Positions 53,792-63,341 of a DNA stretch of 64,000 nucleotides are shown here, piece by piece; position 1 is the first letter of the stretch; every line of letters begins with the position of its first letter. The translations under genes were made by a program, and so were the position numbers. The stretch is from Flavobacterium sp. Its GTDB lineage: Bacteria; Bacteroidota; Bacteroidia; Flavobacteriales; Flavobacteriaceae. The notes below the pieces were generated by a model. It did not search any database and was not told the DNA's origin. It saw only the letters and a program-made list of their open reading frames with translations. The DNA lies in the NCBI RefSeq assembly GCF_027483985.1, contig NZ_JAIXTJ010000042.1, positions 62,001 through 126,000 on the forward strand. Direction: 5' to 3'.

Positions 53792-53993
53792 TATCTAATT
53801 TTGCTTTAAGTTCAATAATAAAATTATCCTTGGTTCGGTCGATTTTATTTTTTATTGGAAATTGACTCATACGCTCCATCAAACGAAAAAAAGCATAAAT
53901 ACGTTCCGCTTTTGATAATTTTAAAAAATCATCATGCTGTTGTTTAGTACTTTCTTTTTTAGTTTGAAATTTTATTTCCATCTGAAAAAACAT
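53766..53993 (-). CDS. Small charged protein, first gene of the nucleotidyltransferase pair
   Basis: A 75-residue, Lys/Glu-rich, mostly helical protein with no recognised domain (KQQHDDFLKLSKAERIYAFF, then RLMERMSQFPIKNKI). The ATG at 53993 overlaps the stop of the DUF4286 gene (TAATG); Met5 at 53981 is an alternative start. Its end overlaps the nucleotidyltransferase gene by 26 bp. Size and layout suit an antitoxin or a regulatory partner. Confidence 0.6.
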   Translation of the reverse strand: MFFQMEIKFQTKKESTKQQHDDFLKLSKAERIYAFFRLMERMSQFPIKNKIDRTKDNFIIELKAKLDNETLGKEY

Positions 53994-54316
53994 TAATTCG
54001 TCTGAAAAAACTCTGAAACCAATTCTAACTCGGTTCTAAATGCTAACATTTTATCGCCAAAAAGTCTTGCTCCTTCTTCTCTTAATCTTGGCGCATCTTC
54101 ATTGTAATAGCGTTGTAAGGTTTCCATTGAATCAGTTGTATATTGAACTGCATAAGTTGTTCCACCCATTTCTTCTTCAACCAAAACTTTAACCATTCGT
54201 GCTGAAGAAAATTTTCCTGTAGCAAGAACTTCATTTATATGTTTCGTCTGCATCCAATTCAACCATTGGTTGTGCACACTTTCGTGAATATTTACTGTTA
54301 CGTTATATAATATCAT
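53993..54316 (-). CDS. DUF4286-family protein
   Basis: A 107-residue cytoplasmic protein with a ferredoxin-like, dimeric alpha-beta barrel pattern: ILYNVTVNIHESVHNQWLNW, then TTYAVQYTTDSMETLQRYYN and the end AFRTELELVSEF. This matches DUF4286, a family widespread in Bacteroidota with unknown function. Its stop overlaps the start of the following small gene. Confidence 0.82.
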   Translation of the reverse strand: MILYNVTVNIHESVHNQWLNWMQTKHINEVLATGKFSSARMVKVLVEEEMGGTTYAVQYTTDSMETLQRYYNEDAPRLREEGARLFGDKMLAFRTELELVSEFFQTN

Positions 54317-54451
54317 TTAATAATTAATTGCTGTTAATTTATTTTATTAGTTTCTTATACTTACCTTCAAAAAACTCAGTATAAACAAGCTTAGTTAAAT
54401 AATGATTCCTCAAATTTCTCGAATTTCTTAAATCTGTGTTCCAAAAATTGA

Positions 54452-56224
54452 CTAAATAGAATCACCTCTAAGTTTCCTATATTTCTTTTGCGAGGTCACA
54501 TAGAAAATACTGTCTTCGTGTTTAGTTATTACTTCTTCATATAAGGGTTTAGCTTTTTCGGAATCGTTCAACTGATTGTAAATTTCAGCTGAATAAAATA
54601 AGGCTTCATCAATATAAATACACTCCTTAAAGTTATCTAATATAAGCTGATAATTGGCTAAAGCTGCCGTTAAATCACCTGATTCTTCATAAATTTTACC
54701 TATTCTTAAAAGTGTAACAGGTTCAATAGCATCGCCTTTATTTTCTTTCAAAATAGCTTGAAAAGCGGCTAAGGCATCTTGTTTTTTTTCTTGATAAACT
54801 AGAAAATCAGCACGAGCAAATTTCTTTAAAGCTACTTGAGTCGAATCTTCAACAGTATTGTCTGAAATTAATAAGAATAAATCCAGTGCATCATTAGCTA
54901 TAAGCTGTGATGAAGCTGATTTTAAAATCTTAAGTTGATGTTCTGCCCACTTAAAATCGGCTTTGTAATAGCTTGTTTTAGCAGTTTTCAAACTAGCTTC
55001 TTGACCAATCGGACTGTTGTTAGCGTCGTTTTCGATTTGAGAATAATAAATTAAGGCCTGATTAAATTTCTCTTCAAACAATAAAATATCTGCTAATTCC
55101 ATCTTAACCTCAGCCGTTTGATCTCTATTCAAAGGCATTTCTAAAATATTCTTCAAAATGGTTTTGGCCGTTTCAACCTCTTTTAAATTGAAAGCCGAGA
55201 AATGAGCTTTGATTTTTAATAACGATAAGGAAAACGGACTAACACCAAATTCTTTAATCAAGTTATCTAACTCTAAATTTATGACGGGATAATCTTTAGC
55301 TTGTGCTTTCGCAATTTTCATTTCCATCAAATAAGAATGCGATTGAATTTGCAAATCTAAATCTTTGGTGTTTTCAAGCACAAATCCTAGGATTTCTTGC
55401 GCAGCTTCACTATCATTTTCCTCAATAGCCAATTGGCCTAAATTTACGATATTAGAAAAAGACTCTGGATTTCTTTTGTAGATTGCTTTTTCTTGAATAA
55501 AGGCTTTACCATATTCTTTCTGCTGCACATAAAACCAACTCAAAAATTCATTCCAAAAAATATCTTGTGTTTTTTGAATTCTTACTAATAAAGCTTTTTT
55601 TAAGATTTCATTAAAGGTAACATCAGTTTCTTCAGTTGTAAATCGAGTCAATTGATTTTGAACTACAATCAAATTTTGTGGATTAGTATAAGATTCAGTC
55701 AAAAACATATCAATCATTTTCTCTGTTTCACCTTTTTGTCCATAAAGCAAAGCCATTTGAAAATTAAAATTGAATTTTGGCTCTAAGGAAACTGCCGTTT
55801 GATAGGCCAATAAAGCATAATCTGTTAAAGATTTTCTATCAAAAACATAGGCTATTTGATAAACCTCACTTGGATTTTTCTTAATCCTGTCGATAGCTTG
55901 ATCATAATATTTAGTTGCCTTGTCTTGATTTTTTTGCAGTTGATAATTATAACCCAACTCTACCAGAAAATTACCTTGCTTAAACTTATCCAACCGTTCT
56001 TGAATAGCTTTCTCTGCTTTTTCAAATTGTTGTAATTGCTGGTAACACTCCACAACTTTTTGAAAATAATTAAAATTATTGGGTTGTGCTTTCAACAACT
56101 CTTCATAGCTAATTAATGCTTTTTCAAACTCGCCTCTATCAAAGTAGTTTAGTGCCAATTGTTCGTTTTGAGCTTGAACAAGTAGTGAAACCACAAAGAA
56201 TACTATAGTTAAAAATTTTTTCAT
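54452..56224 (-). CDS. Exported tetratricopeptide-repeat protein
   Basis: A 590-residue protein from the ATG at 56224, with signal MKKFLTIVFFVVSLLVQAQ. The rest is helical with tetratricopeptide repeats throughout, clearest near 21-120 (ALNYFDRGEFEKALISYEEL) and 490-585 (LRIGKIYEESGDLTAALANY). It is probably a periplasmic or outer-membrane scaffold. It lies 78 bp downstream of serS, with no clear functional link. Confidence 0.85.
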   Translation of the reverse strand: MKKFLTIVFFVVSLLVQAQNEQLALNYFDRGEFEKALISYEELLKAQPNNFNYFQKVVECYQQLQQFEKAEKAIQERLDKFKQGNFLVELGYNYQLQKNQDKATKYYDQAIDRIKKNPSEVYQIAYVFDRKSLTDYALLAYQTAVSLEPKFNFNFQMALLYGQKGETEKMIDMFLTESYTNPQNLIVVQNQLTRFTTEETDVTFNEILKKALLVRIQKTQDIFWNEFLSWFYVQQKEYGKAFIQEKAIYKRNPESFSNIVNLGQLAIEENDSEAAQEILGFVLENTKDLDLQIQSHSYLMEMKIAKAQAKDYPVINLELDNLIKEFGVSPFSLSLLKIKAHFSAFNLKEVETAKTILKNILEMPLNRDQTAEVKMELADILLFEEKFNQALIYYSQIENDANNSPIGQEASLKTAKTSYYKADFKWAEHQLKILKSASSQLIANDALDLFLLISDNTVEDSTQVALKKFARADFLVYQEKKQDALAAFQAILKENKGDAIEPVTLLRIGKIYEESGDLTAALANYQLILDNFKECIYIDEALFYSAEIYNQLNDSEKAKPLYEEVITKHEDSIFYVTSQKKYRKLRGDSI

Positions 56225-56302
56225 CAAATGCATTTAAAAAACAATGTACTAAAGTAACACATTTTGTGCCAATTTAGTACATTATTGATATAAGATTAAC
56301 TT

Positions 56303-57574
56303 TTAGTTGATAATGTCAAATCCTGTGTATTTGCGTAATACTTCAGGAACTACAATACCTTCTGGTGTTTGATAATTTTCTAAAATTCCCGCAAGAACTC
56401 TTGGTAAAGCTAGCGAACTTCCGTTTAAAGTGTGTGCTAATTGATTTTTTCCGTCTTTATCTTTAAACCTTAATTTCAAACGATTGGCTTGAAAAGTTTC
56501 AAAATTAGATACCGATGAAATTTCTAACCAACGATCTTGAGCGGTTGAAAATACTTCAAAATCATAAGTTAATGCTGAAGCAAAACTCATATCACCACCA
56601 CACAAACGTAAAATTCTGTAAGGCAATTTCAACTCACGCATAATATCTTTTACGTGTTCTACCATTTCATCTAACGCTTCGTAAGATTTATCAGGATGTT
56701 CAACGCGAACGATTTCAACTTTATCAAATTGATGCAAGCGATTTAATCCACGAACGTGAGCGCCATAAGAACCTGCTTCTCTTCGGAAACAAGGTGTGTA
56801 ACCTGTGCATTTAACTGGTAACTCATTTTCAGATAAAATAACATCCCTAAAAATATTAGTTACTGGAACTTCAGCTGTTGGAATTAAATACAAATTATCC
56901 GCAGCATCGTGATACATTTGGCCATCTTTGTCTGGCAACTGTCCGGTTCCATAAGCAGAAGCTTCATTTACTAAATGTGGAACTTGATACTCTAAATAAC
57001 CTGCATCGGTATTTTTATCAAGAAAATAGGTGATTAAGGCACGTTGCAATTTAGCCCCTTTTCCTTTATAAACAGGAAATCCAGCACCCGTGATTTTGTT
57101 TCCTAATTCGAAATCAATAATGTCATATTTTTTTACCAATTCCCAATGAGGCAAAGCACCTTCATGCAATTTTGGAACTTCGCCTTCTTCAAAAACGTTT
57201 AGGTTTTCTTCAGGAGTTTTTCCTTCTGGTACAAGATCTGCAGGAAGATTGGGTAATAAATATAATTTATGTGTAATTTCGTTAGCCAAAGTATCTACTT
57301 TTTCAGATAATTCTTTACCAAGTTCACGCAATTGAACGGTTTTTTGCTTTAAAATATCCGATTTAGACTTTTCACCATTCTTCATCATCTCACCAATATC
57401 TTTAGACAATTTATTGGATTCTGCAAGAGTGTTTTCTAAGTCGGCTTGAGTACTTCTTCTCAATTCGTCTGTTTGAATAATTTCCTCTACAATAGACTTA
57501 GCGTCCATGTGTTTTTTGGCTAAAGCTGTAATAACTTTCTCTTGATTTTCTCTAATAAAGGCTATCTGTAACAT
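56303..57574 (-). CDS. serS: Seryl-tRNA synthetase
   Basis: Charges tRNA-Ser. The 423-residue class II enzyme has the N-terminal coiled-coil arm (about 30-105), motif 1 near residue 180-205, motif 2 TPCFRREAGSYGAHVRGLNR, and motif 3 near the end with NGSSLALPRVLAGILENYQ. The start is taken at the ATG at 57574 (MLQIAFIRENQ), the normal SerRS beginning; eight upstream codons are not conserved. Confidence 0.97.
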   Translation of the reverse strand: MLQIAFIRENQEKVITALAKKHMDAKSIVEEIIQTDELRRSTQADLENTLAESNKLSKDIGEMMKNGEKSKSDILKQKTVQLRELGKELSEKVDTLANEITHKLYLLPNLPADLVPEGKTPEENLNVFEEGEVPKLHEGALPHWELVKKYDIIDFELGNKITGAGFPVYKGKGAKLQRALITYFLDKNTDAGYLEYQVPHLVNEASAYGTGQLPDKDGQMYHDAADNLYLIPTAEVPVTNIFRDVILSENELPVKCTGYTPCFRREAGSYGAHVRGLNRLHQFDKVEIVRVEHPDKSYEALDEMVEHVKDIMRELKLPYRILRLCGGDMSFASALTYDFEVFSTAQDRWLEISSVSNFETFQANRLKLRFKDKDGKNQLAHTLNGSSLALPRVLAGILENYQTPEGIVVPEVLRKYTGFDIIN

Positions 57575-57702
57575 GACTAAAATTTTATAAGATGGCAAAT
57601 TTAAGCAATTGCTTTCTATTAATAGAATATTATAAAAAGTTTCTATAAGACATCAAAGCATTCATTATTAATAATTTATCTACTATTTGACAAAACTTTA
57701 GG

Positions 57703-57730
57703 AATTGTAAAACCAAAAAAATAGTATATT
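57703..57730 (+). promoter_or_regulatory. Promoter of the M1 aminopeptidase gene
   Basis: TTG at 57703-57705, a 17-bp spacer, then TATATTCG at 57723-57730 (one mismatch to TAnnTTTG), 21 bp before the start codon. Confidence 0.5.
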
Positions 57731-57751
57731 CGCAAAAATTAATTGTTTGAG

Positions 57752-59671
57752 ATGAGAAAATCCTACTTATTACTAGCACTTCTTTCCGTTTTCTTTTCAT
57801 TTGCGCAAAAAGAACAAGAAGAATTAAACGAAATTGTAAATGCTGAAATGAAATCGGCATCCAATTTAATGGCTGTTGCCATAAACCCAAATACCCTAAA
57901 CTATGATGTTACCTATCATAAATTAGAATTTACTATTGACCCAGCGGAATATTTCATTACGGGCAAAGTGACAACTACTTATACAGCACTTGCTAATATG
58001 AATGCTGTAACTTTCGATTTAGCTACTGAGATGACGGTAACTTCAGTAAAAATTGGTACCACAAACTTAACTTTCACTCAAAACACGGCTGACGAATTAG
58101 TATTTACGCTTCCTAATACGCAAGCTGTTGGAACTTCAGCAACGATTGAAATTCAATATTCTGGAGCACCACCAAGTGGCGGATTCGGATCATTTGCAGC
58201 CACAACTCACAATGGTACTCCGGTACTTTGGACCTTATCTGAACCATTTGGAGCTAGAGATTGGTGGCCATGCAAACAAGATTTAAATGATAAAATAAAC
58301 TCGATTGATGTTTTTATAACCGCACCTTCGCAATATATTGCAGTAGCGAACGGCGTAGAACAATCTCAAACAGTTAATGGAACTAATAAAACCACCCATT
58401 TTCAACACAACTATCCTATTCCTGCTTATTTAATTTGTATTGCAGCAACTAACTATACGGTTTACACCCAAACCTCAGGAACAGGGCCAAACACGTTTCC
58501 AATTGTGAACTATATTTATCCCGAAAACTTTACTCCAGCAGTTCAAACGCAATTGAATCAAACACCTTTGATTATGGATTTTTTCAATACTACTTTTGAA
58601 TTATATCCTTTTCACAATGAAAAATACGGACACGCGCAGTTTGGTTGGGGTGGCGGAATGGAACATACTACTGTTTCCTTTATGAATAACTTTAGCAGAG
58701 GTTTAATTGCTCACGAACTAGCACACCAATGGTTTGGAGATAAAATAACCTGCGGAACATGGAAAGATATTTGGCTTAATGAAGGTTTTGCCACTTATCT
58801 AGCTTCTTTAGTAATTGAAAACTTTGACGGCAATAATGCATTTATCGCCGATAAAACTGCTATGATTAACAATATCACATCGCAACTTGGAGGCGCCGTT
58901 TACTTGACCGATACTGAGGCATCAAATGTCGGGCGTATTTTTAGTTCCAGACTATCTTACAATAAAGGTGCAATGGTGCTGAATATGTTAAGACTAAAAA
59001 TGGGTGATACCATGTTCTTCCAAGCTTTAAGAAATTATCTAGCCGATACGAATTTAGCCTTTAAATATGCCGTTACAAGTGATTTAAAATCCCATTTGGA
59101 AGCAGTTTACGGAAGCAGCTTAACAGAATTCTTCAATGATTGGGTTTTCGGCCAAGGTTATCCAACGTATACTATTACGGCGCAAAATTGGGGTTCTGGT
59201 CAAGCCAAAATCAATGTATCTCAAACACAATCACACAGTTCGGTTTCATTTTTCGAAATGCCAATTCCAGTTAGATTGGTAGGCACAAACGGGCAAACAT
59301 TTGATACGGTTTTAGAAAACACTAATAACAATCAAGAGTTTATAATTTCAGTTCCATTTGCTATTACCAATGTGATTTTTGACCCTGAAAAAGATATTAT
59401 CTCTAAAAACAATTCAGTAACACTAGGCAATGAAAACTTTAGTTTAGAAAAAGCTATTGTCATCTATCCGAATCCAGTTACTGATAAAATAAACATTCAA
59501 CTACCAGATACAATCACTTTACAAAAAGTAACTATTCTGAATAGTCTTGGTCAAGTAACCTCCGAAAATAATACAACTGAATTCCCTGTAAACCAATTAT
59601 CTGAAGGAATATATTTTATCCAAATCCAAACCTCAGAAGGTACATTTCATAAAAAAATTATAAAAAATTAG
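57752..59671 (+). CDS. Secreted M1-family aminopeptidase with T9SS sorting domain
   Basis: A 639-residue exported zinc aminopeptidase. Signal MRKSYLLLALLSVFFSFAQ from the ATG at 57752. The substrate-binding motif is GGGMEHTTV (GAMEN type). The zinc site is HELAHQWFGDK at about 321 with the third ligand Glu344 in WLNEGFAT, the exact M1 spacing. The enzyme is shorter than cytoplasmic M1 proteins, ending near residue 555. It is followed by a T9SS type A domain (VIYPNPVTDKINIQ, TILNSLGQVTSENN, ending FHKKIIKN). It likely degrades peptides outside the cell or at the surface. It is followed by a terminator. Confidence 0.95.
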   Translation: MRKSYLLLALLSVFFSFAQKEQEELNEIVNAEMKSASNLMAVAINPNTLNYDVTYHKLEFTIDPAEYFITGKVTTTYTALANMNAVTFDLATEMTVTSVKIGTTNLTFTQNTADELVFTLPNTQAVGTSATIEIQYSGAPPSGGFGSFAATTHNGTPVLWTLSEPFGARDWWPCKQDLNDKINSIDVFITAPSQYIAVANGVEQSQTVNGTNKTTHFQHNYPIPAYLICIAATNYTVYTQTSGTGPNTFPIVNYIYPENFTPAVQTQLNQTPLIMDFFNTTFELYPFHNEKYGHAQFGWGGGMEHTTVSFMNNFSRGLIAHELAHQWFGDKITCGTWKDIWLNEGFATYLASLVIENFDGNNAFIADKTAMINNITSQLGGAVYLTDTEASNVGRIFSSRLSYNKGAMVLNMLRLKMGDTMFFQALRNYLADTNLAFKYAVTSDLKSHLEAVYGSSLTEFFNDWVFGQGYPTYTITAQNWGSGQAKINVSQTQSHSSVSFFEMPIPVRLVGTNGQTFDTVLENTNNNQEFIISVPFAITNVIFDPEKDIISKNNSVTLGNENFSLEKAIVIYPNPVTDKINIQLPDTITLQKVTILNSLGQVTSENNTTEFPVNQLSEGIYFIQIQTSEGTFHKKIIKN

Positions 59672-59692
59672 ACTAAAAGAACATAATTAGTA

Positions 59693-59727
59693 AAAAGTAA
59701 GGCGAAAACCTTACTTTTGCTTTTTTT
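59693..59727 (+). terminator. Terminator after the M1 aminopeptidase gene
   Basis: AAAAGTAAGG (59693-59702) pairs perfectly with CCTTACTTTT (59709-59718), followed by GCTTTTTTT. Confidence 0.88.
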
Positions 59728-59750
59728 AGAAACATAGATTCACAAGAATA

Positions 59751-61097
59751 ATGATACAAGTTGCACAAATTATTTTTATTTTATCAGTATTAGTAATACT
59801 TCACGAATTCGGACACTACATTGCGGCAAAGATTTTTAAAGTTAGAGTGGAAAAATTCTATCTTTTTATGGACGCCGGCTTTTCAATAATAAAGAAAAAA
59901 ATTGGAGAAACAGAATGGGGAATCGGTTGGTTGCCTATAGGCGGATATGTAAAACTTTCTGGAATGATTGATGAAAGTATGGATACCGAACAAATGAAAC
60001 AAGAACCTCAGCCTTGGGAATTTCGTTCAAAACCAGCTTGGCAACGTTTAATCATAATGTTAGGCGGAATTATCGTAAATATAATTTTAGCCATTACAAT
60101 TTACACTATAATGTTTTCAACGGTAGGACAAAAATACATTGCTACCGAAACCATCCAAAAAAACGGATTAAGCTTCACTCCTATCGGAAAAGAAGTTGGA
60201 TTTCAAAACGGTGATAAAATAATCTCTGTAGATGGTGAACCGGTTCAAAATAAATTCAACAGATTAATTATTGATGTGCTATTAAGTGATAAACTTATCG
60301 TGGAAAGAAATGGCCAACAAAAAGAGATAGCATTAACCGACGAAAGTAAAGCAAAGATTCTTGGTACGGAAGGCAAAAACTTTATGATGCCAAGAATTGA
60401 AGGATTCAAAATAGATTCTATCCTACCAAAATCTGGAGCTTTTTATGCCGGACTAAAAATAAACGATCAAATTACAGCAGTTAATGGTACTACAATTAAA
60501 TACTATGACGAATTCACTAACTTGATTGCAAACAAAGCAAATGACTCAATTTCACTGGTTGTTTTAAGAAATAATACACCTGTTAATTTAAAAGCAAAAT
60601 TAGACAAAGACGGTAAATTAGGTTTTAGACCATCACTAAGCTTAGCTAATGATAAAGAAAAGTTTGAAGTAGTTAACAAATTATCATTCGCACAGGCTTT
60701 ACCTCAAGCTGTGAAAGAATCATGGCAATTATTAGTGTACAACGTAAAACAATTCAAACTAATTTTAAAACCAAAAACACAAGCTTACAAGCAAGTGAAA
60801 AGTCCAATCGGAATTGCAAGAATGCTACCTGATGAATGGAACTGGGAATTTATTTGGAGCTTTACGGCGCTTTTTTCAATCGGATTAGCCTTCATGAATT
60901 TGCTACCTATTCCTGGTTTAGATGGTGGTCATGCGCTTTTTACTATCGCAGAAATGATAACTGGAAAAAAATTAAGCGAAAAAAACATGGGGTACGTTCA
61001 AACAGCCGGAATGATTATCTTGCTGACTTTAATGGCTTTAACTTTCGGAAAAGATATCTACCAATTAGTAATGGATAAATTTTTCACAAATCATTAA
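59751..61097 (+). CDS. rseP: Site-2 membrane metalloprotease RseP
   Basis: Cleaves membrane-spanning anti-sigma factors or remnant signal peptides within the membrane. The 448-residue protein has the zinc motif HEFGH at 18-22 in the first helix and the third ligand in the LLPIPGLDGGHALF motif near residue 390. One or two PDZ domains lie between (about 125-300, KEVGFQNGDKIISVDGEPV; KSGAFYAGLKINDQITAVNG). It is full length. No anti-sigma gene is nearby. Confidence 0.95.
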   Translation: MIQVAQIIFILSVLVILHEFGHYIAAKIFKVRVEKFYLFMDAGFSIIKKKIGETEWGIGWLPIGGYVKLSGMIDESMDTEQMKQEPQPWEFRSKPAWQRLIIMLGGIIVNIILAITIYTIMFSTVGQKYIATETIQKNGLSFTPIGKEVGFQNGDKIISVDGEPVQNKFNRLIIDVLLSDKLIVERNGQQKEIALTDESKAKILGTEGKNFMMPRIEGFKIDSILPKSGAFYAGLKINDQITAVNGTTIKYYDEFTNLIANKANDSISLVVLRNNTPVNLKAKLDKDGKLGFRPSLSLANDKEKFEVVNKLSFAQALPQAVKESWQLLVYNVKQFKLILKPKTQAYKQVKSPIGIARMLPDEWNWEFIWSFTALFSIGLAFMNLLPIPGLDGGHALFTIAEMITGKKLSEKNMGYVQTAGMIILLTLMALTFGKDIYQLVMDKFFTNH

Positions 61098-61116
61098 AAA
61101 AAAAACGCAAAATAAT

Positions 61117-61146
61117 TTGCAAAAAATAAAAAACACCCTATATTTG
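61117..61146 (+). promoter_or_regulatory. Promoter of tRNA-Asn
   Basis: TTG at 61117-61119, 19-bp spacer, TATATTTG at 61139-61146: a full match to the Bacteroidota promoter, 70 bp before the mature tRNA 5' end. Confidence 0.85.
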
Positions 61147-61215
61147 CAACCGCTTAACAGATAAACAATCTGTTTTAGAAACGAAAAAGTTCTTACAATA
61201 TTAAAACATACAGTT

Positions 61216-61289
61216 TCCTCCTTAGCTCAGTTGGTTAGAGCATCTGACTGTTAATCAGAGGGTCCTTGGTTCGAGCCCAAGAGGGGGAG
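61216..61289 (+). tRNA. tRNA-Asn (anticodon GTT)
   Basis: A 74-nt cloverleaf. The acceptor stem is TCCTCCT/AGGGGGA with one T-G pair, the D-arm is GCTC/GAGC, the anticodon stem is TCTGA/TCAGA with loop CTGTTAA (GTT at 61250-61252), and the T-arm is CTTGG/CCAAG with TTCGAGC. The discriminator is G. CCA is not encoded. A strong promoter precedes it and a terminator follows. Confidence 0.97.
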
Positions 61290-61295
61290 CAAATG

Positions 61296-61326
61296 AAAAA
61301 GAGGTCTTAATAGACCTCTTTTTTTA
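61296..61326 (+). terminator. Terminator after tRNA-Asn
   Basis: AAAAAGAGGTCT pairs with AGACCTCTTTTT around a TTAAT-type loop, followed by T-run. It may also serve the convergent esterase gene. Confidence 0.9.
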
Positions 61327-61350
61327 TGGAATAAATCAAAGCTTAATTTC

Positions 61351-62298
61351 TTATAGTCTTTTAAATCTTTTGAAAAAAGACCAAATTACTTCACAAGCAT
61401 TCATATCCTGACTCGTCTTGCCAATAATTAATTCATTTAGATACTGATAACCTTGTGGCCAAGTATGTCCACCATTTGTTATAACATAACTTACTACCTC
61501 GCTTCCGTTAGTAGAATTTGAATATACTCTTTGTTTTATTGTTGTGCCATCGTTTGCAATATCAGGTAAATCTATTATTACAGGAGTGCTGGTACAACCA
61601 TTAATAGTTATCCATTTATCAACTGCTTGAAAATGCGATAAAACCGTTCCTCCTGCAGTTCCACCAGCCGTCATTTGTCCGCCTGTAAAAGGAACAAGAG
61701 GGTCGGTAGTTCCGTGAATATAAATTGCAGGGACTGGTCTGCCGGGATTACAACTTGAAGCAATTGTTGTAGCTTCTATTGTCGCAGCATCTACAGCAAT
61801 TGCCGCAATTCTATTACTTAATTCACAACCCAATCGCGAAGACATAAATCCACCATTTGAGATTCCAGTTGCATATATTTTTGTGCCATCAACAGATAAA
61901 TTTGCAATTGCATAATCACACATTTGATTGAAAAAACTAACATCATTAATTCCCAGTTGATTTGGAGTAGTTGGTCGCCCATCATTCCAATTATTCTGTA
62001 TTCCGGCAGGATAAATTAACACTACTTTTTCTCTATCTGAAATAGGTTTGAAATTGGCAATGTTAATCATTCCTTCAGGTGTTCCGCTTCCGCCGTGAAT
62101 TGCGAAAATTAAAGGCATTTTTCCTGCGTTGTTGTAACCTGTTGGAAGATATACTATAAAACTTCTTGCATTTCCATCAACTGTCAAATTGATTGTTTTT
62201 TGTTCACTTGGTTTGTCGGCAGTTGTTGTTGGATTGTCATCTTTGTTACACGAAATAAGTGTAATCAGAATTGACATAAGTAAAACTATTTGTCTCAT
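61351..62298 (-). CDS. LpqC/PHB-depolymerase-like esterase lipoprotein, copy A
   Basis: A 315-residue secreted lipoprotein: signal ending TLISC with Cys17, then NKDDNPTTT. The alpha/beta-hydrolase fold belongs to the LpqC/feruloyl-esterase/PHB-depolymerase group: MPLIFAIHGGSG (oxyanion), nucleophile in ATGISNGGFMSSRL, acid region IYIHGTTDPLVPF, and His in NGGHTWPQG. The end has EVIWSFFKRFKRL. It probably hydrolyses short esters or aromatic ester side chains of polysaccharides. It is similar in layout to the next gene, which suggests tandem duplication. Confidence 0.88.
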   Translation of the reverse strand: MRQIVLLMSILITLISCNKDDNPTTTADKPSEQKTINLTVDGNARSFIVYLPTGYNNAGKMPLIFAIHGGSGTPEGMINIANFKPISDREKVVLIYPAGIQNNWNDGRPTTPNQLGINDVSFFNQMCDYAIANLSVDGTKIYATGISNGGFMSSRLGCELSNRIAAIAVDAATIEATTIASSCNPGRPVPAIYIHGTTDPLVPFTGGQMTAGGTAGGTVLSHFQAVDKWITINGCTSTPVIIDLPDIANDGTTIKQRVYSNSTNGSEVVSYVITNGGHTWPQGYQYLNELIIGKTSQDMNACEVIWSFFKRFKRL

Positions 62299-62354
62299 TT
62301 TTATTTTAATTTATTTCGTTTAGCCATTTTATGTGTCGTTTGGTTTAATTGCCA

Positions 62355-63341
62355 CTATTGAAGTCCTTTAAAAAAGTTCCAAACTTCTTCTGCATATTCT
62401 ATATCTCTATTTTGAACTCCACTTGCAGGTGAAGAATTGGTATAAACTGTCTTACTTGGCACAGCGTGTCCAGCGTTATTTAGAACAAAATAAATCAATG
62501 GTTTTGCACCAGCATAAATTCTTTTTTCTACGTTTCCTGCATCTGTTGTGTTCACATTAAAAGTTGATATGGTTGGATTAATATTTTGTAAACCGTTTCT
62601 TTGTAACCAATAATTTAAGGTTGCAGTTTGAGATATTACTTTTCCACGATTACAATTGCCACCAATATCTGCAACACAACCACCATTTGCCGGCATTGCA
62701 GGGTCGCTTGTTCCATGAGTTATCAAGATTGGCAAAGGTAGATTAGAGCCATTTGTACAAAGTCCGCTTTCAGGAAACTGTGGTAAATTTCCACTTGAAA
62801 CTGCTATCGCTTTAATAGTTTCAGGAAATTGAAAAGCATAAGAATAGGTCATTAATGCGCCATTACTTGTCCCTGTTAAAAACATTTTGTTTGAATTAAT
62901 ATTTAACTCTGAAATTAATTTTGAATTTAACTGTTTCAAAAAGAAAATGTCGTCACCTTGACTTCCTGATATATCATCACTTCTACAATCATTCCATCCC
63001 GGATTTCCTTGAATGTCGAGTGAACCTTCTGGATAGATTACTAAAAACTTTTCATTGTCTGCAATTGTCCGAAAAACGGATAATGGATGAGCACCTAATT
63101 CTGAAACTCCAATACCAAGTCCACCGCCACCGTGCAAAACTGTTACAACTGCATTTACAGTTGTCATTCCTGTTGGTCTATAAACTAAATATTTTCTGGT
63201 AATGTTGTTAATTGTTATATAATTTGTTGTCAAACCTTCTTGGTATGGAATAACATTAGGATTTGAAGGATTTGGATTGTCGTCATCTTTGTTACAACCA
63301 AGGGTAAAAATCACGACAAATAACAAAAATATTCTAATCAT
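62355..63341 (-). CDS. LpqC/PHB-depolymerase-like esterase lipoprotein, copy B
   Basis: A 328-residue secreted lipoprotein: signal ending FTLGC with Cys16, then NKDDDNPNPSNP. The same hydrolase group: VVTVLHGGGG, nucleophile Ser in LTGTSNGALMTYSY, acid in LITHGTSDPAMPA, His in NAGHAVPSK, and ending EEVWNFFKGLQ. It has several extra Cys (WNDCRSDD, GLCTNGSN, GGCVADIGGNC) that may form disulfides. It lies 56 bp upstream of copy A on the same strand; both may be one transcript. The proteins are clearly related but far from identical, so duplication is old. Confidence 0.87.
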   Translation of the reverse strand: MIRIFLLFVVIFTLGCNKDDDNPNPSNPNVIPYQEGLTTNYITINNITRKYLVYRPTGMTTVNAVVTVLHGGGGLGIGVSELGAHPLSVFRTIADNEKFLVIYPEGSLDIQGNPGWNDCRSDDISGSQGDDIFFLKQLNSKLISELNINSNKMFLTGTSNGALMTYSYAFQFPETIKAIAVSSGNLPQFPESGLCTNGSNLPLPILITHGTSDPAMPANGGCVADIGGNCNRGKVISQTATLNYWLQRNGLQNINPTISTFNVNTTDAGNVEKRIYAGAKPLIYFVLNNAGHAVPSKTVYTNSSPASGVQNRDIEYAEEVWNFFKGLQ

